64,000 nt of DNA from DASSUW01 sp963806395 (GTDB lineage: Bacteria; Actinomycetota; Thermoleophilia; Solirubrobacterales; Solirubrobacteraceae), in the NCBI GenBank assembly GCA_963806395.1, contig CAWDYI010000019.1:124001-188000 (forward strand). Direction: 5' to 3'. Positions 27,100 through 34,104 of the stretch are shown piece after piece. The notes under the pieces were generated by a model that searched no databases, was not told the origin of the DNA, and was given only the letters and a program-made list of their open reading frames with translations. The position numbers and the translations under genes were made by a program. Numbering within the stretch: the stretch's first letter is position 1; the number at the start of each line of letters is the position of its first letter.

Positions 27100-27529
27100 C
27101 CGGCCCGCCGGCGGGCGCTTCCTGCGCGAGACCTCGTACGGCGGCGTGGTCCTGCGCGGCGACGACGTGCTCGTGATCACGCCCACGGGCAAGCGGCGCG
27201 TGACCGGGCTGCCGAAGGGCGGCGCCCATCCGGGTGAGACCGGGGAGCAGACCGCGACGCGCGAGGTGCGCGAGGAGACGGGCGTGACGGCCACGGTCCG
27301 GGAGCCGCTGGGCGACGTCAACTACTGGTACCGCCGCGGCGGCCGGCGCGTGTACAAGACCGTGCACTTCTTCCTGTGCGACTTCGTGTCCGGGTCCACC
27401 GACGACCACGACCACGAGGTCGAGGACGCCCGCTGGATCCCGCTGGGCGAGGCGCGGACGACCCTCAGCTACCCCGGCGAGCGCGCGCTGATCGAACGAG
27501 CTATGTCCAACTGGACGCCTGGACGCTAG
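27089..27529 (+). CDS. NUDIX hydrolase
   Basis: A 146-residue NUDIX enzyme cleaving a nucleoside-diphosphate-linked substrate. The Nudix box is complete at about 46-68 (GAHPGE, then REVREETGV). The ATG overlaps the end of the Crp-like gene. A beta-rich fold with YWYRRGGRRVYKTVHFFL in the middle is typical of Ap4A-hydrolase-like members. The exact substrate cannot be told. Confidence 0.9.
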   Translation: MSTDRPAGGRFLRETSYGGVVLRGDDVLVITPTGKRRVTGLPKGGAHPGETGEQTATREVREETGVTATVREPLGDVNYWYRRGGRRVYKTVHFFLCDFVSGSTDDHDHEVEDARWIPLGEARTTLSYPGERALIERAMSNWTPGR

Positions 27530-27540
27530 GCTGCCGGACC

Positions 27541-27939
27541 GTGCAGGTCCTTAATTTCTATTCCACGGTCTTCGCGGACCAGATGAAGCGCGGGCGCAAG
27601 ACCGCGACCATCCGCCTGGGCGACAAGCGCCACAAGTACCGCAAGAACCAGGTGGTTCTCGTCACGGTCGGCTACCAGTACTCGCCCCGTGAGAAGCTCT
27701 TCCACGCGGTCATCGACAATGTCGAGGTCACGCGCGTGAAGGACCTCTCGCCGCGTGACATCGAGCACGACAACCCCGAGTTCCGCCGGACCGAGGAGCT
27801 CGTGCACTTCCTCGAGCAGATCTACGGTCGCGAGGTCTCACTCGAGGACACGGTCACCGTCGTGCGCTTCTCCCAGATCGTCGAGAACCCGCCGGACTTC
27901 CAGGATCGCCTGCGCGGCGTCGGCGGCGCGCAGAACTAG
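27541..27939 (+). CDS. ASCH-domain protein
   Basis: A 132-residue ASCH-domain protein, a PUA-like RNA- or nucleotide-binding fold. FYSTVFADQMKRGRKTATIRLGDK holds the conserved GxKxxTxR-type motif, and the rest is beta-rich with VILVTVGYQYS-like strands. The GTG start is leaderless, with TAGGCT at 27527-27532 eight bases upstream; that hexamer overlaps the NUDIX stop codon. A second ASCH gene with an added DNA-binding domain lies near 33.6 kb. Confidence 0.85.
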   Translation: MQVLNFYSTVFADQMKRGRKTATIRLGDKRHKYRKNQVVLVTVGYQYSPREKLFHAVIDNVEVTRVKDLSPRDIEHDNPEFRRTEELVHFLEQIYGREVSLEDTVTVVRFSQIVENPPDFQDRLRGVGGAQN

Positions 27940-27943
27940 CCCG

Positions 27944-28633
27944 CTACCACCACGGGGGCTCAGCGACGTCGGGAACGGCGATCTCCGCGGTGTCGCCGCG
28001 GTAGTCGACGCGTGCGCGGTCGCCGTCGAGGTGGACCGCGACGGCCTCGAGGTTCTCAGGCTCGCCGAGGTCGCGCGCGAAGGCGTGGGCGACGAGCGCC
28101 CGCATCGGCCCCGAGTGGGCGGCCACGACGGTGAGCGCAGCGGCCGGGAGCGCGGCGATCGCCCGCCAGTAGCGGCGGACGGCGACGGCCGGCGGCTCGA
28201 ACCCGAGCAGCGGCGTGGTCAACCAGAGCGCGATCGGGTCGCCGCCGCCCACATGCACCGTGCGGAAGCGCGTGAGGTCGGCCAGCCAGCCCGGCAGCTC
28301 CTCGTGCGGCGTGCCCTCAGCGCCGGCGTACTCGCCGAACACCTCGGCCTGCTCGCGCACCTCGCCACCGGCCGCGACCGTGAAGTTCGCGAACCCGCGC
28401 TCGGAGCGCGGGCCGTCGACGTCCACTCCGGCGGTCGCCAGGTCTTCGGCGAGCACCTCGGCCGTCACGCGTGCGCGGACGCTCGGCGCGTGCAGCAGCG
28501 CCAGCGCGCCGTGCGCCTCGGCCGACAACGCGGCCGCGGCTTCGCGCGCCTGCTCGCGACCGCGGTCGGACAGCCCGAGGTCACCGGAGTAGCCGGCGGT
28601 CTCGCCGTGGCGGAGGAGGCGGATCTCTCGCAC
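27944..28633 (-). CDS. Histidine phosphatase (phosphoglycerate-mutase-like)
   Basis: A 229-residue histidine phosphatase. The catalytic LRHGET is at residues 7-12 (His9 accepts the phosphate), and the second catalytic His is in VVAAHSGPMRAL. The GTG start is leaderless: TAGCAT, the first six bases of the 44-base element read on the minus strand, sits eight bases upstream. The IS110 element lies just beyond, so its original upstream neighbour may have changed. The substrate is unknown. Confidence 0.88.
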   Translation of the reverse strand: MREIRLLRHGETAGYSGDLGLSDRGREQAREAAAALSAEAHGALALLHAPSVRARVTAEVLAEDLATAGVDVDGPRSERGFANFTVAAGGEVREQAEVFGEYAGAEGTPHEELPGWLADLTRFRTVHVGGGDPIALWLTTPLLGFEPPAVAVRRYWRAIAALPAAALTVVAAHSGPMRALVAHAFARDLGEPENLEAVAVHLDGDRARVDYRGDTAEIAVPDVAEPPWW

Positions 28634-28641
28634 TCCCGGTC

Positions 28642-28685
28642 ATGCTAAGGCGCTCGCAGGAGCTTGCGACTGCGAGTAAGCCGCA
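28642..28685 (+). repeat. 44-base palindromic element, copy 2 (before histidine phosphatase)
   Basis: ATGCTAA, GGC, stem GCTCGCAG / CTGCGAGT, loop GAGCTTGCGA, AA, GCC, GCA. It has the same layout, orientation and distance to a leaderless start codon as copy 1 at 23099-23142. Against copy 1, C-G becomes G-C, G-T becomes A-T and G-C becomes G-T in the stem, so pairing is kept. It also forms the left neighbour of the IS110 element. Confidence 0.75.
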
Positions 28686-28699
28686 CTCCTTGATCAGGC

Positions 28700-28813
28700 G
28701 TCCCCCGCGGAGTCGCTGATAGACGCTGAGAGCGACGTTGGCTGTGGTCCTGCTCGGTGTTTGCCGGGAGGGTCTTTTCTTTCTCAGTCTCTATTTGGGG
28801 AGGGCGAAGCCCT
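28700..28813 (+). ncRNA. Candidate bridge-RNA region of the IS110 element
   Basis: The segment between the 44-base element and the transposase ATG has hairpin potential: GTCGCT and AGCGAC around 28712-28736, and AGGGC-GAA-GCCCT directly before the ATG, which also folds the GGGGAGG ribosome-binding site. IS110 elements such as IS621 are known to encode a targeting bridge RNA in this non-coding end. Its boundaries and loops here are inferred only from position. Confidence 0.35.
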
Positions 28814-30037
28814 ATGAGGTCCGGATTGCTGGAGAGGGTTCCGTTTGATCGGGTCGTCGTGGCGATCGATCCGGGCAAGGCGTCGCACCGGGTCTGGGTC
28901 ACTGACGCGGATGGGATGATCGGCCAGCCGGCGTCGTTGCCGTCGTCGCGGGTCGGCATTGAGCAGCTGGTGGGCATGGTCGGCGACGTCGATCCGGTGA
29001 TCGCGCTTGAACAGACCGGGGCGCTGCATCGGCCGTGGGCGATCGAGCTCGAGCGGCGTTGGCCGGGGGCGTTGCGGACGTTCGCGCCGTCAGAGACCCA
29101 GGCCGCGCGGGCGCAGTTGGGCACGCGGCGGTTCAAGACCGATGATCGTGACTGCGCGGCGCTGGTCTGGCTCGCGCGCCAGGGCGCGGGTCGGCCAGCT
29201 GCGCCGAGCGGGATCGAGGCACTGTTGGCGACGGTGTCGCATCGCCGGCAGCTGCTGCTGGCGGTCAAGCCGCTGCGGCAGCGGCTGCATGATCAGCTCA
29301 ACGCGCTCGCGCCCGGCTTGTCGGCGCCGCCCGGTCACGGCCGCGCCCTGCTGCTTGAGACCCCGACGGGGCGGGCGGTGCTGGCCTGCGCCGCCGAGTT
29401 CGCCGGTCGGCCTCCGAGTGTCCGGTCGCTGAAGGCTCGCGCCGGCGGGCGCCTGAGCGACGTGACGGCGGGGTTCTGGGCCGAGCGCTGGAAGCAGTGC
29501 CTGGCGCCGCCGGCAGACGCCGAGCTGCGCGCCGATCGCCTCGCCCGCGACCTGGCTCGCTTTGATGCCCTGCGCGATGACATCGCATTCGTCGACGGCC
29601 AGCTCGAGCGGTTGCTCGCTGACACGGCTGGCCAGATCTTGACGTCCTTGCCGGGCGTCAAGGTCGTTCGGGCGGCGGCGTTCGCCGCGCACACGCTCCC
29701 GATCGAGCGGTTCCCGACCCCGGAGCGCCTCTACTCGGCGACCGGCTTGGCGCCGGCCAGCTATGAGTCCTCGACCATCAAACGCCGCGGCGGCATCTCC
29801 CGCACCGGCCTGCCTGAGCACCGCGACGCGTTGATGGGCATCGCCTGGGGCCTGTCGCACCACGCGCCCGCGTTCCAGGCCCGGCTCGCCGAGCTCAACC
29901 GCCGCGGCCTCACCGGCATCCAGGCGCGTGTCGCGATCGCCCGCCACGCCTGCCGGCTGTGCTGGCGCATGCTCTTGACCCAACAGCCCTACGACGATCA
30001 GCGTTACGATCGCTCCAGGCGAGACCGCGGGCGGTGA
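28814..30037 (+). CDS. IS110-family transposase
   Basis: A 407-residue DEDD-type recombinase. The RuvC-like N-terminal domain has D19 (VAIDPGK), E66 (ALEQTG), D110 and D113 (KTDDRD), with the spacing of the IS110 family. A coiled-coil region (about 165-275) leads to the transposase-20 domain, with LTSLPGVKVVRAAAF and LYSATGLAPASYESSTIKRRGGISR holding the catalytic serine region. The start after GGGGAGG is preferred to an upstream ATG. The frame is intact, so the enzyme may be active. Confidence 0.92.
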   Translation: MRSGLLERVPFDRVVVAIDPGKASHRVWVTDADGMIGQPASLPSSRVGIEQLVGMVGDVDPVIALEQTGALHRPWAIELERRWPGALRTFAPSETQAARAQLGTRRFKTDDRDCAALVWLARQGAGRPAAPSGIEALLATVSHRRQLLLAVKPLRQRLHDQLNALAPGLSAPPGHGRALLLETPTGRAVLACAAEFAGRPPSVRSLKARAGGRLSDVTAGFWAERWKQCLAPPADAELRADRLARDLARFDALRDDIAFVDGQLERLLADTAGQILTSLPGVKVVRAAAFAAHTLPIERFPTPERLYSATGLAPASYESSTIKRRGGISRTGLPEHRDALMGIAWGLSHHAPAFQARLAELNRRGLTGIQARVAIARHACRLCWRMLLTQQPYDDQRYDRSRRDRGR

Positions 30038-30052
30038 CGGCGTTCTTCGCTA

Positions 30053-30139
30053 TGCCGCACGACGGCGCAACCTAGCTTGCCGCCCGCCCGCGCTCGCCGG
30101 TCCTCACGGCGCACACGAAAGCCTGCCGCACGACGGCGC
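30053..30139. repeat. 16-bp direct repeat in the right flank of the IS110 element
   Basis: TGCCGCACGACGGCGC occurs at 30053-30068 and again at 30124-30139, 71 bp apart, just after the transposase stop. It may be a subterminal recombination or RNA feature of the element. The rest of the 229-bp stretch up to the next gene shows nothing I can name. Confidence 0.5.
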
Positions 30140-30266
30140 CTGATCAGCCTGCCGACCCCGACCGGCACCCTCCCGAGCGCACTAACTCGATCGCCGCAAA
30201 CACCGCGATCACCGACCGCAGCGACCACCCCTGCGGCCACCGCGATCTTGACTCCTCAGCGGAAAG

Positions 30267-30842
30267 CTAGACGGCGGGCGGCGGCGTTGCAGAGCCGCCG
30301 GACTCGTACGGCAGCGGCGCGGCGGGTGACGTGTACTTGACCGGCGCGACGCGCTGGCGGGCGAGCGGCGCGGACGCGACCGCGGATCCGGAGGTCAGCG
30401 CGATCAGCGCCGCGGCGAACGCCACGAACGCGCCGTAACGCGGCTCGAGCGCTTCATTGACGCCGGGCGAGTCGATCAGCTTCCACAGCACCAGGCCGAA
30501 GCACGCGAGCGCGCTGTAGCGCAGCACCTCTCGCGCCACGCCCTGGATCGGCGGGAGCAGGCAGCCGAGCGAGCCGGCCGCCGTCAGCGCGGCCATGACG
30601 GCGATCGCGGTGCCGAGCACGCCGAGCGAGTCCCACCCGGTGGCGCCGGCGGTCTCGCTGAACCAGCGGGCGATCCCGGCGCTCAAGCCGTCGACCGGCC
30701 CGTGCAGCTCGCCGATCGCCTTCGTCTCCTCCTCGACCGGCACCGGACCCGCGGCGTACCACGGCCTCCCCAGCGCCGCGATCACTCCGATGGCGGCAGC
30801 GAGAGCAAGCAGAGCGTGGGTGCGAAAACCGAGTGTGCGCAT
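30267..30842 (-). CDS. Membrane protein of unknown function, 191 residues
   Basis: Four predicted transmembrane helices at about 8-26, 72-92, 105-122 and 138-155 are followed by a proline-rich cytosolic tail. The second half of the first loop is acidic (EEETKAIGE). No family is recognised. A GATACT -10-like hexamer lies about nine bases before the ATG. It is divergent from groES and convergent with the IS110 element. Confidence 0.65.
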   Translation of the reverse strand: MRTLGFRTHALLALAAAIGVIAALGRPWYAAGPVPVEEETKAIGELHGPVDGLSAGIARWFSETAGATGWDSLGVLGTAIAVMAALTAAGSLGCLLPPIQGVAREVLRYSALACFGLVLWKLIDSPGVNEALEPRYGAFVAFAAALIALTSGSAVASAPLARQRVAPVKYTSPAAPLPYESGGSATPPPAV

Positions 30843-30911
30843 GGTGCTTCAAGTATCGGAAGCAACGAGGCCCGACTAGAGAGCCCGGCACAACGAATGG
30901 ACGCGCCGCGT

Positions 30912-30938
30912 TTGGCACTCATGTAAAGAGAGTGCCAA
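30912..30938. promoter_or_regulatory. CIRCE operator 1 (HrcA site)
   Basis: TTGGCACTC, nine bases, GAGTGCCAA: a perfect 9-9-9 inverted repeat matching the CIRCE consensus except for G-to-A at the third position of each arm. It lies just upstream of the groES -35 box and would bind the heat-shock repressor HrcA. HrcA itself is not in the window. Confidence 0.9.
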
Positions 30939-30944
30939 TTCGCC

Positions 30945-30972
30945 TTGACTTCCCGGCCTACCGTCCTAGAAT
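30945..30972 (+). promoter_or_regulatory. groES promoter
   Basis: TTGACT (30945-30950), 16 bp, TAGAAT (30967-30972): a good housekeeping sigma promoter placed between the two CIRCE operators. The transcript would start around 30979, leaving a leader of about 70 bases with a GGAGG before groES. Confidence 0.8.
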
Positions 30973-30981
30973 CATCACGCG

Positions 30982-31008
30982 TTGGCACTCTCTGGGTGGG
31001 AGTGCCAA
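30982..31008. promoter_or_regulatory. CIRCE operator 2 (HrcA site)
   Basis: TTGGCACTC, nine bases (TCTGGGTGG), GAGTGCCAA, overlapping the expected transcription start. As part of the 5' leader it could also fold as an mRNA hairpin. Confidence 0.9.
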
Positions 31009-31048
31009 GGGTTTTTCAAGTAGTTCGATCTTAGTGGAGGCCACTCAG

Positions 31049-31342
31049 ATGAATCTCAAGCCTTTGGGCGATCGACTGATCGTCAAGGCGCTCGAGGAGG
31101 ACGAAACGACGGCTTCCGGCATCGTCCTTCCCGACACCGCCAAGGAGAAGCCCCAGAAGGGCAAGGTCATCGCCGTGGGCGATGGCAAGTGGGACGAGGA
31201 TGGCGAGAAGCGCATCCCGCTCGACGTCGCCGAGGGTGACGAAGTCCTGTACTCCAAGTACGGCGGCACGGAAATCAAGGTGGACGGCGACGACCTGCTC
31301 GTCCTCCGCGAGTCGGACGTGCTGGCCAAGGTCCAGTCCTAG
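31049..31342 (+). CDS. groES: Co-chaperonin GroES
   Basis: A 97-residue GroES that caps the GroEL ring. It begins MNLKPLGDRLIVKALEEDE; the mobile loop is TTASGIVLPDTAKEKPQKGKV at about 22-42, and the end is LLVLRESDVLAKV. GGAGG lies eleven bases upstream. Two CIRCE sites and a strong promoter precede it, and groEL follows 21 bp later. Confidence 0.98.
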   Translation: MNLKPLGDRLIVKALEEDETTASGIVLPDTAKEKPQKGKVIAVGDGKWDEDGEKRIPLDVAEGDEVLYSKYGGTEIKVDGDDLLVLRESDVLAKVQS

Positions 31343-31363
31343 GAAGCGAGAACCGCAGAAACT

Positions 31364-32995
31364 ATGGCTCATAAAGAACTGAAGTACGACGTCGAGGCGC
31401 GCAACGCGCTCGAAGCCGGCGTCAACGCGGTCGCCAACGCTGTCAAGGTCACGCTCGGCCCGCGCGGTCGGTACGTGGTGCTCGACAAGAAGTTCGGCGC
31501 CCCCACCATCACCAATGACGGCGTGACCATCGCTCGTGAGATCGAGGTCGCCGACAACTTCGAGAACCAGGGCGCCCAGCTCGTGCGTGAGGTCGCCACG
31601 GCGACCAACGACGTCGCGGGCGACGGCACCACGACGGCGACCGTGCTCGCCCAGGCGATCGTTCGCCAGGGCCTCAAGAACGTCGCCGCCGGCGCCAACC
31701 CGCTCGGTCTCAAGCGCGGCATCGAGATCGCCGTCGAGCAGGTTGTCGAGTACATCAAGTCGCAGTCCAAGGAGATCTCCGGCAAGGATCAGATCGCCCG
31801 CGTGGCGACGATCTCCGCCGGCGACGAGGAGATCGGCGACGTGATCGCCGATGCGATCGAGAAGGTCGGCAAGGACGGCGTCGTGAACGTCGAGGAGGGC
31901 CAGACGTTCGGCATGGACCTCGAGTTCACCGAGGGCATGCAGTTCGACAAGGGCTACATCTCGCCCTACATGGTCACCGACCAGGAGCGCATGGAAGCGG
32001 TCCTCGAGGATCCCTACATCCTCATCGCCAACCAGAAGATCGGCTCGGTCCGGGATCTGCTTCCGGTGCTCGAGCAGGTCATCCAGTCCGGCCGCCCGCT
32101 GCTGATCATCGCCGAGGACGTCGAGGGCGAGGCCCTCGCGACGCTCGTCGTGAACAAGCTGCGCGGCACCTTCACCGGCGTCGCCGTGAAGGCCCCGGGC
32201 TTCGGCGATCGCCGCAAGCGCATGCTCGAGGACATCGCGATCCTCACCGGCGGCGAGGTCATCACCGAGGAGATGGGCCTCAAGCTCGAGAACACGCAGC
32301 TCTCGCAGCTCGGTCGCGCCCGTCGCGTCGTCATCGCGAAGGACACGACGACGATCGTCGACGGCTCCGGCGATGCCGACGCCATCAAGGGCCGCATCAA
32401 CCAGATCAAGACGGAGATCGAGAACACCGACTCCGACTTCGATCGCGAGAAGCTCCAGGAGCGCCTCGCGAAGCTCTCCGGCGGTGTCGCCGTCGTCAAG
32501 GTCGGCGCGGCCACCGAGACGGAGATGAAGGAGAAGAAGCACCGCGTCGAGGACGCGCTCCAGGCCACCCGCGCAGCCCTCGAGGAGGGCATCGTGCCGG
32601 GCGGCGGCGTGGCGCTGCTCGAGGCGCAGGACGCGATCAACCTCGACGTCATCTCGATCGACGACGAGAAGACCGGCGCCAAGATCGTGTTCCGCGCGCT
32701 CGAGGAGCCGACCCGTCAGATCGCCGAGAACGCCGGCTTCGAGGGCTCGGTCGTCGTCAACGACGTCCGCAAGTCCCCGCGCGGCCACGGCCTCAACGCC
32801 GCGACCGGCGAGATCGTCGACCTCGTCGCCGAGGGCGTCATCGACCCGGCGATGGTCACGCGTTCGGCGCTCCAGAACGCCGCGTCGATCGCCAAGAACA
32901 TCCTCACCACCGAGGCGATCGTCGCCGAGGCCCCCGAGAAGGAGGGCTCCGGCGGTGGCGGCGGTGGCATGCCTGACATGGGCGGGATGATGTAA
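31364..32995 (+). CDS. groEL: Chaperonin GroEL
   Basis: A 543-residue 60-kDa chaperonin, ATP-driven folding of non-native proteins with GroES. It begins HKELKYDVEARNALEAGVNAVANAVKVTLGPRGR, has the ATP-binding DGTTTATVLAQAI, and ends in a Gly-rich Met-containing tail (GGMPDMGGMM). Length and motifs are normal. It is co-transcribed with groES under HrcA control. Confidence 0.98.
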   Translation: MAHKELKYDVEARNALEAGVNAVANAVKVTLGPRGRYVVLDKKFGAPTITNDGVTIAREIEVADNFENQGAQLVREVATATNDVAGDGTTTATVLAQAIVRQGLKNVAAGANPLGLKRGIEIAVEQVVEYIKSQSKEISGKDQIARVATISAGDEEIGDVIADAIEKVGKDGVVNVEEGQTFGMDLEFTEGMQFDKGYISPYMVTDQERMEAVLEDPYILIANQKIGSVRDLLPVLEQVIQSGRPLLIIAEDVEGEALATLVVNKLRGTFTGVAVKAPGFGDRRKRMLEDIAILTGGEVITEEMGLKLENTQLSQLGRARRVVIAKDTTTIVDGSGDADAIKGRINQIKTEIENTDSDFDREKLQERLAKLSGGVAVVKVGAATETEMKEKKHRVEDALQATRAALEEGIVPGGGVALLEAQDAINLDVISIDDEKTGAKIVFRALEEPTRQIAENAGFEGSVVVNDVRKSPRGHGLNAATGEIVDLVAEGVIDPAMVTRSALQNAASIAKNILTTEAIVAEAPEKEGSGGGGGGMPDMGGMM

Positions 32996-33011
32996 GTAAC
33001 GTCGCACGAAG

Positions 33012-33066
33012 GTCGCCGCCGACGCGTCCGCTGGGGGACACCTCCGCGGGCGGACGAAGCGGCGAC
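33012..33066. other. Nested hairpin in the groEL 3' region
   Basis: GTCGCCGC (33012-33019) pairs with GCGGCGAC (33059-33066), and inside it CGTCCGC (33025-33031) pairs with GCGGACG (33050-33056). It lies between the groEL stop and the terminator and may protect the transcript end. Confidence 0.5.
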
Positions 33067-33085
33067 CGGAGGGCGAAACACGTTC

Positions 33086-33123
33086 TCAACGGGCCCGAGC
33101 TAACCCTCGGGCCCGTTGTCTTT
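33086..33123. terminator. Strong bidirectional terminator after groEL
   Basis: CAACGGGCCCGAG and CTCGGGCCCGTTG form a perfect 13-bp stem with loop CTAACC, followed by TCTTT. The stop codon of the convergent ASCH-wHTH gene lies inside it. Confidence 0.85.
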
Positions 33124-33657
33124 AAGGAACGCCTCGCCTCGCGGCGAGAGGCGGTAGCCGATCCGCAGCGACTCGGTGAGGCCGAGCTCCTTCAGCCGCC
33201 TGACACGCAGCTTGAACTGACGCGTCTCGAGCCCGAAGCCGGCCGCGAGGTCGGGGGCTCGGACTCCGGGCTGCTCGGCAATCGTGTGCAGGTACTCGAT
33301 CGCCCAGGGGCCCATGCGTTCGACGCGGCGGCGCAGCGCGTCGAGCTCCTCGCCGGCAGCGGGCCGCTCGCGCAGGACGGCCCGCGGGTCCGGCCCGGCG
33401 AGGTGCAGCTCGATCCGATAGAGGTCGCCGGCTCGGCGGCTGAACGCGGCAAGCACCGCGTCGCGCGAGGCCCAGCCCGCGCGCCGCGCCTCGTCGTCGG
33501 TGAGGTCGCCGACCACCTCCACGGAGTCGAACGCGATCACCCCGATCGCCGTCCGCTGCTGCGACCCCGCACGGACCCGCGGGGCGGGCCAGCGCCGGAA
33601 CGTGAGGCCGATCGTGCCGTCCGCGATCCCGTCGAGCTGGGACTTCTTGAAGAGCAC
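33100..33657 (-). CDS. ASCH domain fused to a winged helix
   Basis: A 185-residue protein. The ASCH-like N-terminal domain (VLFKKSQLDGIADGTIGLTFRRW, then GVIAFDSVEVV and the GPDPR turn) occupies about 1-105. The C-terminal winged helix (about 125-180) has GLETRQFKLRVRRLKELGLTES and YRLSPRGEAFL. ASCH folds bind RNA or modified nucleotides, and the added winged helix suggests DNA binding. The GTG start is leaderless (TATCGT six bases upstream) and divergent from the cupin gene 21 bp away. Confidence 0.75.
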   Translation of the reverse strand: MLFKKSQLDGIADGTIGLTFRRWPAPRVRAGSQQRTAIGVIAFDSVEVVGDLTDDEARRAGWASRDAVLAAFSRRAGDLYRIELHLAGPDPRAVLRERPAAGEELDALRRRVERMGPWAIEYLHTIAEQPGVRAPDLAAGFGLETRQFKLRVRRLKELGLTESLRIGYRLSPRGEAFLKDNGPEG

Positions 33658-33663
33658 CGGGCG

Positions 33664-33671
33664 ACGATAAT
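33664..33671. promoter_or_regulatory. Overlapping face-to-face -10 boxes of a divergent leaderless pair
   Basis: TATCGT on the minus strand (33669-33664) and GATAAT on the plus strand (33666-33671) share four base pairs. The two start codons are 21 bp apart, so only one polymerase can sit there at a time. Confidence 0.6.
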
Positions 33672-33678
33672 GCGTGGC

Positions 33679-34104
33679 ATGGAATCCGGCGTCTCGTACA
33701 CCTCGCTCGACCCAGACGGCGACGATCGCTTCCAGCGGATCCGCCAGGAGCTCGGCGTCAGCACGTTCGGGCTGAACCTGATCCGCCTGCGCCCCGGCCA
33801 GCGCGGCCGCATCCACCGCCACGAGCGCCAGGAGGAGGTCTACGTGGTGCTCGAGGGCACGCTCACGCTGCTGACCGGCGGCGAAGAGCCGCGCGAGCTG
33901 CGCCGCGGCGACCTCGCGCGCGTCGCGCCGGACGTGCGCCGCCAGCTCGTGAACGGCCACCCCGAGCTCCTGCTGCTCCTCGCGGCGGGCGGCGCCGAGC
34001 CGCACGCGGGTCGTGACGGCCGCGCCTGGGAGTCATGGGACGAGGGCGGCGACGGCCGCCCGCCGCAGGAGGTCGACCTGCCGGACGACGTGCCGGTCGA
34101 TTAG
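33679..34104 (+). CDS. Cupin-domain protein
   Basis: A 141-residue protein with one conserved beta-barrel (cupin_2). The metal-binding motif is HRHERQEEVYVVLEG (about 46-60), and the second motif, around residues 80-95, is weaker, with GDLARVAPDVRRQLVNGH. It starts with an ATG seven bases after GATAAT; an ATG nine bases earlier is in the same frame. Its function (ligand sensing or small-molecule enzyme) is open. It shares its promoter region with the ASCH-wHTH gene. Confidence 0.85.
   Translation: MESGVSYTSLDPDGDDRFQRIRQELGVSTFGLNLIRLRPGQRGRIHRHERQEEVYVVLEGTLTLLTGGEEPRELRRGDLARVAPDVRRQLVNGHPELLLLLAAGGAEPHAGRDGRAWESWDEGGDGRPPQEVDLPDDVPVD

Larger units (their letters stand above)
28690..30250 (+). 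mobile_element. IS110-family insertion element (limits approximate)
   Basis: One transposase gene with non-coding flanks of about 120-180 bases on the left and 200 bases on the right. IS110 elements have no terminal inverted repeats and make little or no target duplication, so the ends cannot be fixed from a single copy. The host genes on both sides are complete, so the insertion is intergenic. Confidence 0.7.

Noticed and set aside
28642..28719. Short frames beginning MLRRSQELATASKPH and MLRRSREPASASKPH at the two 44-base elements, as conserved peptides
   Set aside because: The similarity is explained by the DNA element itself; the base changes follow stem pairing, not codon position, and no ribosome-binding site is present.
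28690..30147. TGATCAG at 28691 and 30141 as the ends of the IS110 element
   Set aside because: A seven-base palindrome can recur by chance, and IS110 elements lack terminal repeats that would confirm it.
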